Position numbers and translations under genes: made by a program. A DNA stretch of 64,000 bases, taken from positions 124,001-188,000 of the forward strand of contig JANQIX010000055.1 of NCBI GenBank assembly GCA_028281925.1. Direction: 5' to 3'. This document shows positions 24,592 to 34,000 of the stretch, piece by piece. A model generated the notes under the pieces. The model saw nothing but the letters and a program-made list of their open reading frames with translations, was not told the DNA's origin and searched no databases. Positions within the stretch are counted from its first letter, which is position 1; each line of letters begins with the position of its first letter. This stretch comes from Alphaproteobacteria bacterium. GTDB taxonomy: Bacteria > Pseudomonadota > Alphaproteobacteria > DSM-16000 > Inquilinaceae.

Positions 24592-25497
24592 ATGGCTGCC
24601 GCTGATGAGGCCGCGCCAGCGCGCGCCATCCTGCATGGCATCGGTGCGTTCGTCCTGGCGATATCGGTGCTTGCCGTCATGGACGCCATGATCAAATGGC
24701 TGTCCGCCGACTATCCGACCCCGCAGATCCTGTTCTTCCGCAGCCTGTTCGGCCTGGTGCCGCTGGGCGTTCTGGTGTGGCGTGGCGGGCTCAACGTTCT
24801 GCGCGCCCGCAGCCCCGGGGCTCTGGCCGCACGGGGCGTCATCCATGTGATCGCGGCAATGGCCTTCTTTTATGCGCTGCGGTTCCTGCCCTTGGCCGAC
24901 GCCTATGCGATCGCGTTCACGGCGCCGCTGTTCCTGACCGCGCTGTCCGTCCCGCTGTTGGGGGAACAGGTCGGCATGCGGCGTTGGGGTGCTGTTATTG
25001 TGGGCTTCGGCGGTGTCCTGATCATGCTGCGGCCCGGAAGTGCAGCAGCGGACATTCACTGGCTGGGCTATGGTGCTGCGCTCACCGGCGCCTTCTTCTA
25101 CGCGCTGATGCACGTCTACACCCGCAAGCTCAGCCGCACCGAAAGCAACGGCGCGATCGTGCTCTACGCCACCATCACCATGACGCTGGTCAGCGGCGCT
25201 ATGCTGCCCTTCGGCTTCGTGATGCCGTCGTTAGGCGACTTCGCACTGCTGGCTCTGGTCGGTCTCTTGGGCGGAAGCTCTCTTTTGATCATGACGCAGG
25301 CCTTTCGCCTGGCACCGGTCGCCGTGCTGGCGCCGTTCGAATACACAGCGATGATCTGGGGCGTGCTGTTGGGCGTGATGGTCTTCGGCGACCTGCCCGA
25401 TGCGTGGATCCTGTCCGGCGCGGCCGTCGTCGCAGCCAGCGGGCTCTACATTCTGCATCGCGAGGCGATGAAGCGCCGGGAGCCCCCGCGGCCATGA
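24592..25497 (+). CDS. EamA/DMT family transporter
   Basis: A 301-residue inner-membrane protein with about ten hydrophobic helices in two EamA repeats. The first repeat includes LAVMDAMIKWLSADYPTPQI and FFRSLFGLVPLG, the second SLLIMTQAFRLAPVAVLAPFEYTAMIWG. It is likely a metabolite exporter or importer. Position between deoA and an adenosine-deaminase-like gene suggests a nucleoside, base or deoxyribose-derived substrate; this is inference. Start 24592 (MAAADEAAPAR) is 13 nt after deoA, and the stop overlaps the next ATG (ATGA). Confidence 0.88.
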   Translation: MAAADEAAPARAILHGIGAFVLAISVLAVMDAMIKWLSADYPTPQILFFRSLFGLVPLGVLVWRGGLNVLRARSPGALAARGVIHVIAAMAFFYALRFLPLADAYAIAFTAPLFLTALSVPLLGEQVGMRRWGAVIVGFGGVLIMLRPGSAAADIHWLGYGAALTGAFFYALMHVYTRKLSRTESNGAIVLYATITMTLVSGAMLPFGFVMPSLGDFALLALVGLLGGSSLLIMTQAFRLAPVAVLAPFEYTAMIWGVLLGVMVFGDLPDAWILSGAAVVAASGLYILHREAMKRREPPRP

Positions 25498-26477
25498 CAG
25501 TGCCGAAGGCCGAGCTGCACAATCATCTGGAAGGCACAGCACCGCCGGCACTGATCGCGACCTTGGCGGCCCGGAACGGCATCGCCTTGCCGACCGGCCT
25601 TATCCGCGGTGACGCCTTCGGCTGGACCGGTTTCGCCGGTTTCCTGCAGGCCTATGACCAGGCCAGCACGGCCATCCGGCGTGCCGAAGACTACCGCGAC
25701 GTGACCGTCGCCTACCTTGAAGCCTGCGCCGGCGACGGGGCCATTTATGTTGAGCTTGCCGCATCCCCCGACCATGCCGCCGCCAACGGGCTCGACTACC
25801 CCGGCATGGTCGCCGGCATTGCCGAAGGGATCGCTGCGGCCCGGGCGGCCACCGGGATAGAGGCGCGCATCCTGATCACCGCCGTGCGCCATCATGGGGA
25901 GGAGCGCGTTGCCACCGTGGCACAGCTAGCTGCGGCGCACCCCCATCCGCTGGTCACCGGCTTTGGCCTGGCCGGCGACGAGGCCCATATTCCCGCCAGC
26001 CGCATGGCGAAGGCCTTTCAAATTGCGACCGGGGACGCGGGCCTGGGCGCCACCGTACATGCCGGTGAATCCGCAGGCGCCGACAGCGTCGCCGACGCGC
26101 TGACTCTGCCGGTCACCCGGATCGGCCACGGTGTGCGCGCCGTCGAGAACGATGCGGTTCTTGCCCGCCTGATCGAGAGGGGCACCGTTCTGGAAGTGTG
26201 TCCGACCAGCAATGTGGCGACCGGCGTCTATCCGACGCTGGATCACCACCCGCTGCCGCGTCTGCTGAAGGCAGGCGTCCGGGTCACGCTGAACAGCGAT
26301 GATCCCCCGTACTTCCGCACCTCCATCGGGCACGAATATGCGCTTGCGGCCAGCACATGGGGGCTGGCCGACAAAACTCTGACCGCGATCACCCGGGCCG
26401 CCGTGGAAGCGGCCTTCGTCGATGAGGAGACCCGCGCACAACTGCTGGCGCGGATACCCCAACCTACCGACGGTTAG
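25494..26477 (+). CDS. add: Adenosine deaminase family protein
   Basis: A 327-residue amidohydrolase-superfamily deaminase. Metal ligands appear in ELHNHLEG; ATVHAGESAG holds a catalytic Glu region, VTRIGHGVRA the His, and TLNSDDPPYF the catalytic Asp. Adenosine deaminase and adenine deaminase are close relatives, and the SDDPPYF wording is shared by both branches. Adenosine is favoured because the gene is translationally coupled (ATGA overlap) to a deoC-deoA-transporter operon for nucleosides. It converges on the DUF2934 gene with a 4-bp stop overlap (26474-26477). Confidence 0.85.
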   Translation: MTVPKAELHNHLEGTAPPALIATLAARNGIALPTGLIRGDAFGWTGFAGFLQAYDQASTAIRRAEDYRDVTVAYLEACAGDGAIYVELAASPDHAAANGLDYPGMVAGIAEGIAAARAATGIEARILITAVRHHGEERVATVAQLAAAHPHPLVTGFGLAGDEAHIPASRMAKAFQIATGDAGLGATVHAGESAGADSVADALTLPVTRIGHGVRAVENDAVLARLIERGTVLEVCPTSNVATGVYPTLDHHPLPRLLKAGVRVTLNSDDPPYFRTSIGHEYALAASTWGLADKTLTAITRAAVEAAFVDEETRAQLLARIPQPTDG

Positions 26478-26794
26478 GCCTTCTTCGTCGTCGACCTTGG
26501 CTTCGCCGGTGCCTTTGTCGTGGTCGTCGATTTCGCCTTCGTCGTCTTGGCCGGCGCCGCATCCGCATTGGCTGCGGGTGCCGCCTTTGCCTTGGTCGTC
26601 CGCCGCGTGGTCTTCGGCTTTTCCGAAGCGTCCGCTGCCTTGCCTGCCTCCGCACTGCCATTCTTGGCGGCGGATTCGTTCATGAGTTCCCAATGGGCCT
26701 GCAACCAGTGTTCGAGGTTCCGGCCATGCGGCTGGCCCTCGCGCTCCCAAATCTCGTAAGCGCGGTTGCGGATCTGTTCCTCAGTGATTTCCAT
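26474..26794 (-). CDS. DUF2934 protein with Lys/Ala-rich histone H1-like tail
   Basis: A 106-residue protein. The first ~35 residues are a DUF2934 module (ITEEQIRNRAYEIWEREGQP then HGRNLEHWLQAHWEL). After that comes a Lys/Ala/Thr-rich low-complexity tail with repeats such as TKAKAAPAA and TTTTKAPAK. Such tails resemble bacterial H1-like DNA-binding proteins and may bind nucleic acid. The function of DUF2934 is unknown. Start 26794 (MEITEEQ) matches the domain start; ATG at 26833 is a less likely alternative. Confidence 0.8.
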   Translation of the reverse strand: MEITEEQIRNRAYEIWEREGQPHGRNLEHWLQAHWELMNESAAKNGSAEAGKAADASEKPKTTRRTTKAKAAPAANADAAPAKTTKAKSTTTTKAPAKPRSTTKKA

Positions 26795-26847
26795 GCGCGT
26801 CGACCCTGTGACTTCTTGACGGTGCTTGTTCACGGTGCTTGCACGAA

Positions 26848-26872
26848 ATCGCCGGCCCGGACGGCCGGCGAT
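26848..26872 (-). terminator. Strong hairpin, probable terminator of the peroxiredoxin transcript
   Basis: A perfect 10-bp GC-rich stem (ATCGCCGGCC / GGCCGGCGAT) with a 5-nt loop. On the minus strand it is followed by TTTCG, a weak U tract. It lies ~145 nt after the peroxiredoxin stop and just before the DUF2934 gene. Confidence 0.5.
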
Positions 26873-27017
26873 CCCGCGATTGCAGGAGAAAACACAGATG
26901 GCGCTAGAAATTCAAGCGGCCAACTTCTCTTCAGTGTGAATGGTTCCGGTATTGGCATGAATGGATGCGTCGGCCAGCACCATTGCACGCACGGCCTGCC
27001 TGTCGCTCCCCTCGCAA

Positions 27018-27557
27018 TCACGCTACGCGCAGCTGAGCCCTGTGCTGCCGCAAACCGCAGCGACGACGGTCTTCGGCTTGCAGGCTGTCAAGCGCACGCA
27101 ACGTCTCGCGCGGATCGCGGCACTCTCGAAGGCCGTTCACTGAGACGAACCGGACCATCCTGTAAGGATCCATGATGTAGGTCGCCCGCAAAACGACGCC
27201 CTCATCCCCATCGACGATGTTGAGCGCCCTTGCCAGCTTGCCATCGACATCCGCCAGCATCGGAAAAGGGAAGTCCCGCAGGCTGGCATGCAGTCGCCGC
27301 CAAGCACGGTAGACCGTCTCACTCTCTGTGCCGACGCAGTAAACCGCTGCGCCTCGCGCCTCGAAGGCATCCTTCAGTCGGCCCAGTTCGGGCATCTCGG
27401 ACGGGCACACGAAGGAAAAGTCGATCGGCCAGAAGAACAGAACCGTCCATTGCCCCGCCGCACTATCGCGTCCGACATCGATGAATGCGCTGTCTTCGTC
27501 GATCGAGATCACGGCCTTGAGTCGGAATTCGGGAAAGATATTACCGGTCATCAGCAT
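27018..27557 (-). CDS. Peroxiredoxin (AhpC/TSA family)
   Basis: A 179-residue thioredoxin-fold peroxidase that reduces hydroperoxides. The peroxidatic Cys is in FSFVCPSEM (family form F-T-F-V-C-P-T-E), followed by GRLKDAFEARGAAVY and a DPYRMVRFVSVNGL region. The C-terminus is odd. After LRALDSLQAE, where 2-Cys enzymes have a resolving Cys with Cys-Pro, it reads DRRRCGLRQHRAQL, so one Cys remains but the motif is lost. It may be a 1-Cys type or have a degraded end. Start 27557 (MLMTGN) has GAGGA upstream; MTGN at 27551 is an alternative. No reductase (AhpF/AhpD) is adjacent. Confidence 0.85.
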   Translation of the reverse strand: MLMTGNIFPEFRLKAVISIDEDSAFIDVGRDSAAGQWTVLFFWPIDFSFVCPSEMPELGRLKDAFEARGAAVYCVGTESETVYRAWRRLHASLRDFPFPMLADVDGKLARALNIVDGDEGVVLRATYIMDPYRMVRFVSVNGLRECRDPRETLRALDSLQAEDRRRCGLRQHRAQLRVA

Positions 27558-27568
27558 CTGATTGCATT

Positions 27569-27596
27569 CCTCAGATATCTAACTAGTCCTCTGAGG
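27569..27596 (-). promoter_or_regulatory. Inverted repeat masking the SD of the peroxiredoxin gene
   Basis: Perfect 7-bp arms CCTCAGA (27569-27575) and TCTGAGG (27590-27596) with a 14-nt spacer, starting 12 bp upstream of the peroxiredoxin ATG. On the transcript the 3' arm contains the SD (GAGG). It could act as an RNA switch or as a redox-regulator operator; neither is shown. Confidence 0.4.
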
Positions 27597-27700
27597 TATG
27601 GGAACGGAAGCAATCGTTCAAATTGATTGTGCAAACCGATGCGATAGGATCTGCCTATGGTGAATGTCTGAGTACCCGCGCAACCGTTTGACCGATTCGG

Positions 27701-29203
27701 CTAGGACGGTGAAGGAATGACCGCCTTTGCAGGGATAGCGATCCAGAACCTGCTGCCGTCGCCTGGGCGGCTGTCGACGCCGATCTCACCCCCCATCGAC
27801 TGGACGAGACGCCGGCCGATGCTAAGGCCCAGACCGATCCCATCATGATGCCGACTCTCACTGCTGTCGGCTTGCGAGAAGGGATCGAAGATCGTGTTCA
27901 GCCTGTCGGCCGGGATGCCGGCACCGGTATCTTCGATTTCGATCCGCAAACTGTGGTCTGAAGCAGTCGCGGTTTCCGCCGACATCCTTATATGAATGCG
28001 GCCGGCATCCGTGAACTTGACCGCGTTTCGCAGCAGAAGCAGCAGCGTCTGCCGCAGTCGTCCCCGATCCGCAATGACGGCTTCCGGTACAGCCCGGTCG
28101 ACGTTCGACTCGATCGCGATCGGCTTGCCGCTCAGGACCTCGCAGCAGACTGCAACCGCATCCTCGACGAGGGCGCGCGGATCGAACGGGTATTCGTCCA
28201 GATCCGCTTCGCCGCCTTCCAGCCGCGAGAACTCCAAGATCTCCGCGATCAGCCCGTCCAACGCTCGCGCGTGTTGCTCAATTGATTGGAAATACGTCTC
28301 CGCCGTACCGCTGCCGCCGTGATGCGCGCCGAGTTGGGCGAGCCCCAGGACGGACTGCATCGGGGTCCGCAACTCGTGGCTCATGACCGACAGGAATCGC
28401 GATTTTGCGCGATCACCCGCCTCGGCCAAGTCCTTGGCCTCCACCAGCTCATCCTCCTTTCGTTTGCGCTCCGTGATGTCCATCGTGATCGACAGCACGC
28501 CAAGCAGTTCGCCATCCGGCCGGAACAGCGGAACGCGGTTGTTAAGAAGCGTGCGGTCGTCGCCGGTGCGGTCGATGTAGTGTTCTTCATGATTGTGGAT
28601 GCCGGCACCGGTCGTCAGTACATGCTGATCGCGGTCACGGATGTCGCCTCCATACCTGCCAATGTTTCCGGCATCGACAGTCGTAGGCGTCAGGTCTTCG
28701 AACCGTCGCCCGATCACGCGTTCGCGGGAGATACCGGCGAAAGTCTCCCAGTACCGGTTGACGAAAAGGTAGCGCCGTTCGGTGTCCTTGATGCTGAGCG
28801 TCGCCGGGACCCAGTCGATGACGTCCTGCAGCAGCGTTTCAAGCTCTGTCTTCAGCCCCGACAGCTGTGGCTTGGGCTCATACAGTCCGATCGTCAGCCG
28901 ACAAGATCCGTCGTCCAGCGTCTCCACCGTAACGAGCAGATGCCCCAGCCCGTGCTCTGCAAACACGGCCTGCCGGATCGGCGCGTCATCTGCTTGCCCG
29001 ATCAGGGCCTGAATATCGGGATGGGATGGCAGGCCTCCGACACCGCCTGCAATGCCGAAGCGCTCGAGCACGGCCACCAGGTCAGGCTCATGGATCGGAG
29101 CCTCTGCCGCGCGCCCCCCATCGGCGGGAACGACATCTCCGCTCGGCGTTGTTGGCCCGCCGCCGGGGACGGCAAGCCTGGCCAGTATCTTCACCGGTGC
29201 CAT
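27701..29203 (-). CDS. Soluble PAS-domain sensor histidine kinase
   Basis: A 500-residue kinase without TM segments. The N-terminal ~120 residues have no recognised domain. A PAS domain spans ~125-250 (VIDWVPATLSIKDTERRYLFV, ending VLSITMDITERKRKE). HisKA follows with MSHELRTPMQSVLGLAQ (His276). HATPase_c has LLLRNAVKF, DTGAGIPAD and GIGLGLSIGRR. There is no receiver domain. It stands alone; the upstream gene on the other strand is a small exported protein. The cognate regulator is not in the window. Confidence 0.88.
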   Translation of the reverse strand: MAPVKILARLAVPGGGPTTPSGDVVPADGGRAAEAPIHEPDLVAVLERFGIAGGVGGLPSHPDIQALIGQADDAPIRQAVFAEHGLGHLLVTVETLDDGSCRLTIGLYEPKPQLSGLKTELETLLQDVIDWVPATLSIKDTERRYLFVNRYWETFAGISRERVIGRRFEDLTPTTVDAGNIGRYGGDIRDRDQHVLTTGAGIHNHEEHYIDRTGDDRTLLNNRVPLFRPDGELLGVLSITMDITERKRKEDELVEAKDLAEAGDRAKSRFLSVMSHELRTPMQSVLGLAQLGAHHGGSGTAETYFQSIEQHARALDGLIAEILEFSRLEGGEADLDEYPFDPRALVEDAVAVCCEVLSGKPIAIESNVDRAVPEAVIADRGRLRQTLLLLLRNAVKFTDAGRIHIRMSAETATASDHSLRIEIEDTGAGIPADRLNTIFDPFSQADSSESRHHDGIGLGLSIGRRLVQSMGGEIGVDSRPGDGSRFWIAIPAKAVIPSPS

Positions 29204-29436
29204 GGGGATTATCGACGTTGGTGTCGGCAGAGCCTTGACGGCGCGATCGGGTGTAAAAGGTCAAGAGCCATTTAGGCACATTCAGTAAGTATCACAACTG
29301 ATATAGAACCCTGTTCTCGTAAGATCACGTTGGCGCGACCCGCGACACTGAATTGGGGGCAGACCGCCGCATCGCCACCATATGAATCATGGGGCGTAGG
29401 CACGCTTCAGCAGCCCGAACCCAGGGAGGGTGACTG

Positions 29437-29781
29437 ATGACAAAGACCAAGATCATGATCCTTGCCGGCGCGATCGTCGCGGCGCTGCCGTCGGCCGTTG
29501 CCCAGTCCCATCCGATCGCGCCTGCGACCGCGACCGGCCTTGTGATCCTCGCGGACGGCCCGGGTCAGAGCCTGACGACACCTGGTGCGAACGCGAGTAC
29601 GTATGTCCATCGCTTCGGTCGGCTGCACGACCTGCGAAGGCTCGACAACGCACCGTCACCGGGCGCCCCGCAGCATCGATTCGGGCTGCCGGACAGCCTT
29701 CAGATACCGGGGCGGTTCGTCAGGCCGGATCGGATCGGCCCCTTCAATCGCCGGCTGGTGCCGAGGCTGCTGGACGATTGA
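29437..29781 (+). CDS. Small exported protein
   Basis: A 114-residue protein with a strong SD (GGGAGGG, 7 nt before ATG) and a clear signal peptide (MTKTKIMILAGAIVAALPSA, cleavage after VAQ or AVA). The mature part is Arg/Pro-rich (RFGRLHDLRRL, FNRRLVPRLLDD) with no Cys and no recognised family. It lies upstream of the RND efflux genes with a 144-bp gap. Confidence 0.7.
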   Translation: MTKTKIMILAGAIVAALPSAVAQSHPIAPATATGLVILADGPGQSLTTPGANASTYVHRFGRLHDLRRLDNAPSPGAPQHRFGLPDSLQIPGRFVRPDRIGPFNRRLVPRLLDD

Positions 29782-29860
29782 TTGCACCGGATGCACATCG
29801 CCGCGCGGTCCGCTGACTGCTTGTGCTGTATGTCGCTGTGTCGCATTGTCCCCAGGATCA

Positions 29861-29877
29861 AGGTAGCGTCTCTACCT
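29861..29877. promoter_or_regulatory. Candidate operator for the RND efflux operon
   Basis: Perfect inverted repeat AGGTAG-CGTCT-CTACCT, 49 bp upstream of the membrane-fusion-protein start. The position fits a repressor site of the TetR/MarR type, but no such regulator gene is adjacent. Confidence 0.35.
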
Positions 29878-29925
29878 CTAGACGACTGACGTCGTTCATC
29901 CGTTCCTTTTGGGGTATTGCCGAAA

Positions 29926-31080
29926 ATGGGTCTGAGGCCGGTCATCGCGGCATCGGGCATTCTGGTGTCGCTGGCGCTCGCCGGCTGCAATCCCGGCGAG
30001 GATGAGACCGCGGCTCAGGCGCCGCCGCCGCCACCCGTGACCGTCTCGCCGCCGCTGCAGCAGAGCATCGTCGAATGGGACGAGTATGTCGGACGCTTCC
30101 AGGCGGTCGACCATGTGGAGGTGCGGGCACGGGTCAGCGGTTATCTCCAGTCCATTGAGTTCGAAGACGGCGATCTGGTCGAGGTGGGCGAGGTGCTGTT
30201 CGTCATCGATCCTCGCCCGTTCCACATTGCCGTGGAGCAGGCGCGCGCAACGCTGGAGCAGGCGGAGACCCGACTGACGCTGGCTGAGCAGGAGCTGGAG
30301 CGGGCGCAACCGCTTTTGTCCCGTGGCAACATCTCCCAAAGCGCCTTCGACGAACGCGTCCAGGAGCAACAGGAGGGCCAGGCAAGCGTGCGCCTGGCCG
30401 AAGCCAACCTGAACGCTGCGCTGCTGGATCTCGAATTCACCAATGTGCGAGCGCCGATCTCGGGACGTGTCTCACGCAACCTGGTCAGCGTCGGCAATCT
30501 GGTCACGGGCAGCAGCGTCAACGCCACGCCTTTGACCACGATCGTGTCGATCGACCCCATCCACTTCTATTTCGACGTCAGTGAGGCCGATCATCTGAAG
30601 TACATCCGCCTCGCCCGCTCCGGCGATCGACCCTCGTCCCGCGAGAACCCCAATCCGGTGGAACTGGCCCTGATGGACGAGGACGAGTTTATGCACGAAG
30701 GCCGGATGGACTTCGTCGACAACGTGATCGATTTCGACAGCGGCACCGTGACGGGTCGCGCCATCCTGCCCAATCCGGATCAGGTCTTCGTGCCGGGCAT
30801 GTTCGCCCGCGTCCGCCTGATCGGCAGCGGGCGATATGATGCGTTGCTGGTGCCGGAAACGGCCATCGGCACCGACCAGAGCCGGCGTTTCGTCTATGTC
30901 GTGGACGCGGACAACATCGCCCATCTTCGGGCCGTAGAACTGGGGCCGCTGCTGGACGAGCTGCGCGTGATCCGCGAAGGGCTGGCGCCGGAAGACCTCG
31001 TGATCATCAACGGCGTCCAGCGCGCGCGGCCGGGTGCGCCGGTGACGCCCGAACAGGGCCAGATCGCAACACTGCAGTAA
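29926..31080 (+). CDS. RND efflux periplasmic adaptor (membrane fusion protein), lipoprotein
   Basis: A 384-residue adaptor of the AcrA/MexA family. The signal peptide ends in lipobox LALAGC, anchoring it to the inner membrane. The barrel-sandwich hybrid begins ARVSGYLQSIEFEDGDLVE and continues after a coiled-coil hairpin (QARATLEQAETRLTLAEQEL). The second lipoyl half reads APISGRVSRNLVSVGNLV. It links an RND pump to an outer-membrane channel. ATG at 29926 is used rather than TTG at 29917. The pump gene follows after 16 nt. Confidence 0.93.
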   Translation: MGLRPVIAASGILVSLALAGCNPGEDETAAQAPPPPPVTVSPPLQQSIVEWDEYVGRFQAVDHVEVRARVSGYLQSIEFEDGDLVEVGEVLFVIDPRPFHIAVEQARATLEQAETRLTLAEQELERAQPLLSRGNISQSAFDERVQEQQEGQASVRLAEANLNAALLDLEFTNVRAPISGRVSRNLVSVGNLVTGSSVNATPLTTIVSIDPIHFYFDVSEADHLKYIRLARSGDRPSSRENPNPVELALMDEDEFMHEGRMDFVDNVIDFDSGTVTGRAILPNPDQVFVPGMFARVRLIGSGRYDALLVPETAIGTDQSRRFVYVVDADNIAHLRAVELGPLLDELRVIREGLAPEDLVIINGVQRARPGAPVTPEQGQIATLQ

Positions 31081-31096
31081 GCCGGGACAGCATCCC

Positions 31097-34000
31097 TTGC
31101 GCTTCGCCCATTTCTTCATCGACCGCCCCATCTTCGCGATGGTGCTGTCGATCTTCGTGCTGATCGTCGGCTCGCTCGCCTATCTCGGGCTGCCCGTCGC
31201 CCAGTATCCGGAGATCGCGCCACCGACCATCGTTGTCGAAGCGAGCTTCCCCGGCGCCAGCGCCGAAACCATCGCCGACACGGTTGCCACGCCGCTGGAG
31301 CAGGAAATCAACGGCGTGGAGAACATGCTCTACATGTTCTCGCAGTCCACCAGCGCCGGCACGATGCAGCTAACCGTGACGTTCGAGCTCGGCACTGACC
31401 TGGAACAAGCACAGGTGCTGGTGCAGAACCGCGTGGCGATCGCGGAGCCGCGCCTGCCGGAAGAGGTGCGCCGGCTCGGCGTCACCACGCGCAAGAGCTC
31501 TCCGGACCTTCTGCTGGTCATCCACATGCTGTCGCCCGACGACACGTTCGACCAGCTCTACATCAGCAATTACGCGCTGTTGCAGGTGCGCGACGTGCTG
31601 GCGCGCGTCGACGGCGTCGGCAACATCCAGATGTTCGGCGCGCGCGACTACAGCATGCGCATCTGGCTGGACCCCGACCGTCTCGCGGCGCTGGAGCTGA
31701 CGCCGGGCGAGGTGATCGGCGCGCTCAGGGCGGAGAACATTCAGGTCGCTGGCGGAACGCTGGGCCAGCAGCCCATGGCCGGGCCGGTCGCGTTCGAGAC
31801 CAGCCTGCAGTTGCAGGGCCGGCTGACCGCCGTCGAGCAGTTCGAGGACATCATCGTCAAGACCACGCCGGAAGGCCGGATCACCCGCGTGCGGGACGTG
31901 GCGCGGGTCGAATTGGGGGCGCGGGAATACTCGACCAACAGCTATCTCAGCGGCGCACCGGCAGTGGCACTCGCGGTCTCCCAACGCCCGGGGTCGAACG
32001 CGCTGGATACGGCAGAGGCGGTGCTGGCCGAAATCGAAGCGCTTTCTGAGGTGTTCCCCCAAGGCCTGGAATACCGCGTCATCTACAATCCGACGGAGTT
32101 CATCGCGGAATCGATCGACGAGCTGATCAAGACGATCTTCGAAGCCGTCTTCCTGGTCGTGCTGGTCGTTCTCGTATTCCTGCAGTCGTGGCGGGTGTCG
32201 ATCATCCCCATCCTGGCCATCCCGGTGTCGCTGATCGGCACCTTTGCCGTGATGTCGGCTTTCGGCTTCTCCATCAACAACCTGACGCTGTTCGGCCTGG
32301 TGCTGGCGGTCGGCATCGTGGTCGATGACGCCATCGTGGTGGTGGAGAATGTCGAGCGGAACCTGCGCAACTGCCTCAGCCCGCGAGAGGCCACACGCCG
32401 GACCATGGAAGAGGTGGGCGGTGCGCTCATCTCCATGGCCCTGGTCTTGTCGGCCGTGTTCATCCCGACAGCGTTCCTCGGCGGCATTTCCGGCCAGTTC
32501 TATCAGCAGTTCGCCCTGACCATCGCCGTCTCGACAATCATCTCGGTGTTCAACTCTCTGACCTTGAGCCCAGCGCTCGCAGCGATGCTGTTGAAGCCGC
32601 ACGGGTCCGGGGGGCAGGGCCGGTTGGCCTGGATCGGTGCGCCGGTGCGCTGGTTCTTCGACGCCTTCAACCGGGTGTTCGACCGACTGATTAAGGCTTA
32701 CGGACGGCTGGTCGGCATCCTCGTTCGGATCGGCCTGGTCATGCTGGTGGTCTATGCCAGCCTGATCGCACTGACCGTCTGGGGTTTCTCGCGCGTGCCC
32801 GCCGGCTTCATTCCGCAGCAGGATCAAGGCTATCTGATCACCGTGGTCCAGCTGCCGCCGGGCGCCTCGCTGGCGCGCACCGATGCCGTGATCGCCGATG
32901 CCGAACAGATCCTGCTGGACACGCCCGGCATCGTCGACACCGCGACCTTCGCCGGCTTCAACGGCGCGACCTTCACGACGGCGTCGAACGCAGGCGCGAT
33001 TTTCGCCGTGCTGGCACCATTCGAAGAGCGTGTTGCCGAGGGCCTGACCGCCGGTGCCGTGCTGGGCGATGCACAAGCCCGGCTGATGCAGATCCAGGAA
33101 GGCTTCATCTTCGTCATCCCGCCGCCATCGGTGCGGGGCATCGGCAATGCCGGCGGCTTCAAGATGATGGTGCAGGACCTGCGCGGCCGCGGCATCGGCG
33201 TGTTGAACGAAGCCGTCGGTGAGATGCTGGCAGCAGCCAACGCCCATCCCGACCTGGTCGGCGTCTTCACGCCGTTCCAGGCCGGCTCGCCGCAGCTGTT
33301 CGTCGATGTGGACCGGACCAAGGCCCAGCAGTTGAACGTGCCGCTGGAGCGGGTGTTCGAGACGCTGGAGGTCTATCTGGGGTCCGTCTTTGTCAACGAT
33401 TTCAACCTGTTCGGCCGCACCTACCGCGTGACGGCCCAGGCCGACGCGCCGCACCGCCTAACGGAAGAGGATATCGGCAATCTGCGCACGCGCAGCTCAG
33501 ACGGCGCCATGGTGCCGCTTGGAACGCTGGTGGAGTTCGAAGACACCGCCGGGCCCGATCGCGTGCCCCGCCACAACCTCTACACCGCAGCTGAGGTGCA
33601 AGGCAGCACCATGCCCGGCGTCAGCTCGGGCGAGTCGCTGGACATCATGGAGGGGCTGGCCGAGCGCATCCTGCCCTACGGCCTTGGCTTCGAATGGACG
33701 GAGCTCAGCTTCCAGGAAGCCAATGCCGCCAACACGGCGGCGCTGATCTTCCCCTTGTGCGTGCTGTTCGTCTTCCTGGTGCTGGCGGCGCAGTACGAAA
33801 GCTGGTCGCTGCCGCTGGCCATCATCCTGATCGTGCCCATGTGCCTGTTGTCGGCCATCGGCGGCGTGGCCTTGCGCGGCATGGACAACAACATCCTGAC
33901 CCAGGTCGGGTTCGTCGTGCTGGTGGGGTTGGCCAGCAAGAACGCGATTCTGATCGTGGAGTTTGCCCGCCAGCTTGAAGACCGCGGCATGGACCGCATG

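Noticed and set aside
24696-26477. 593-codon frame starting inside the EamA gene
   Set aside because: Only the part from 25494 is real (adenosine-deaminase-like); the rest is a shifted reading of the transporter.
31370-33454. 694-codon minus-strand frame opposite the RND pump
   Set aside because: Antisense to a pump with all key residues; the product is Asp/His/Gln-rich without a family.
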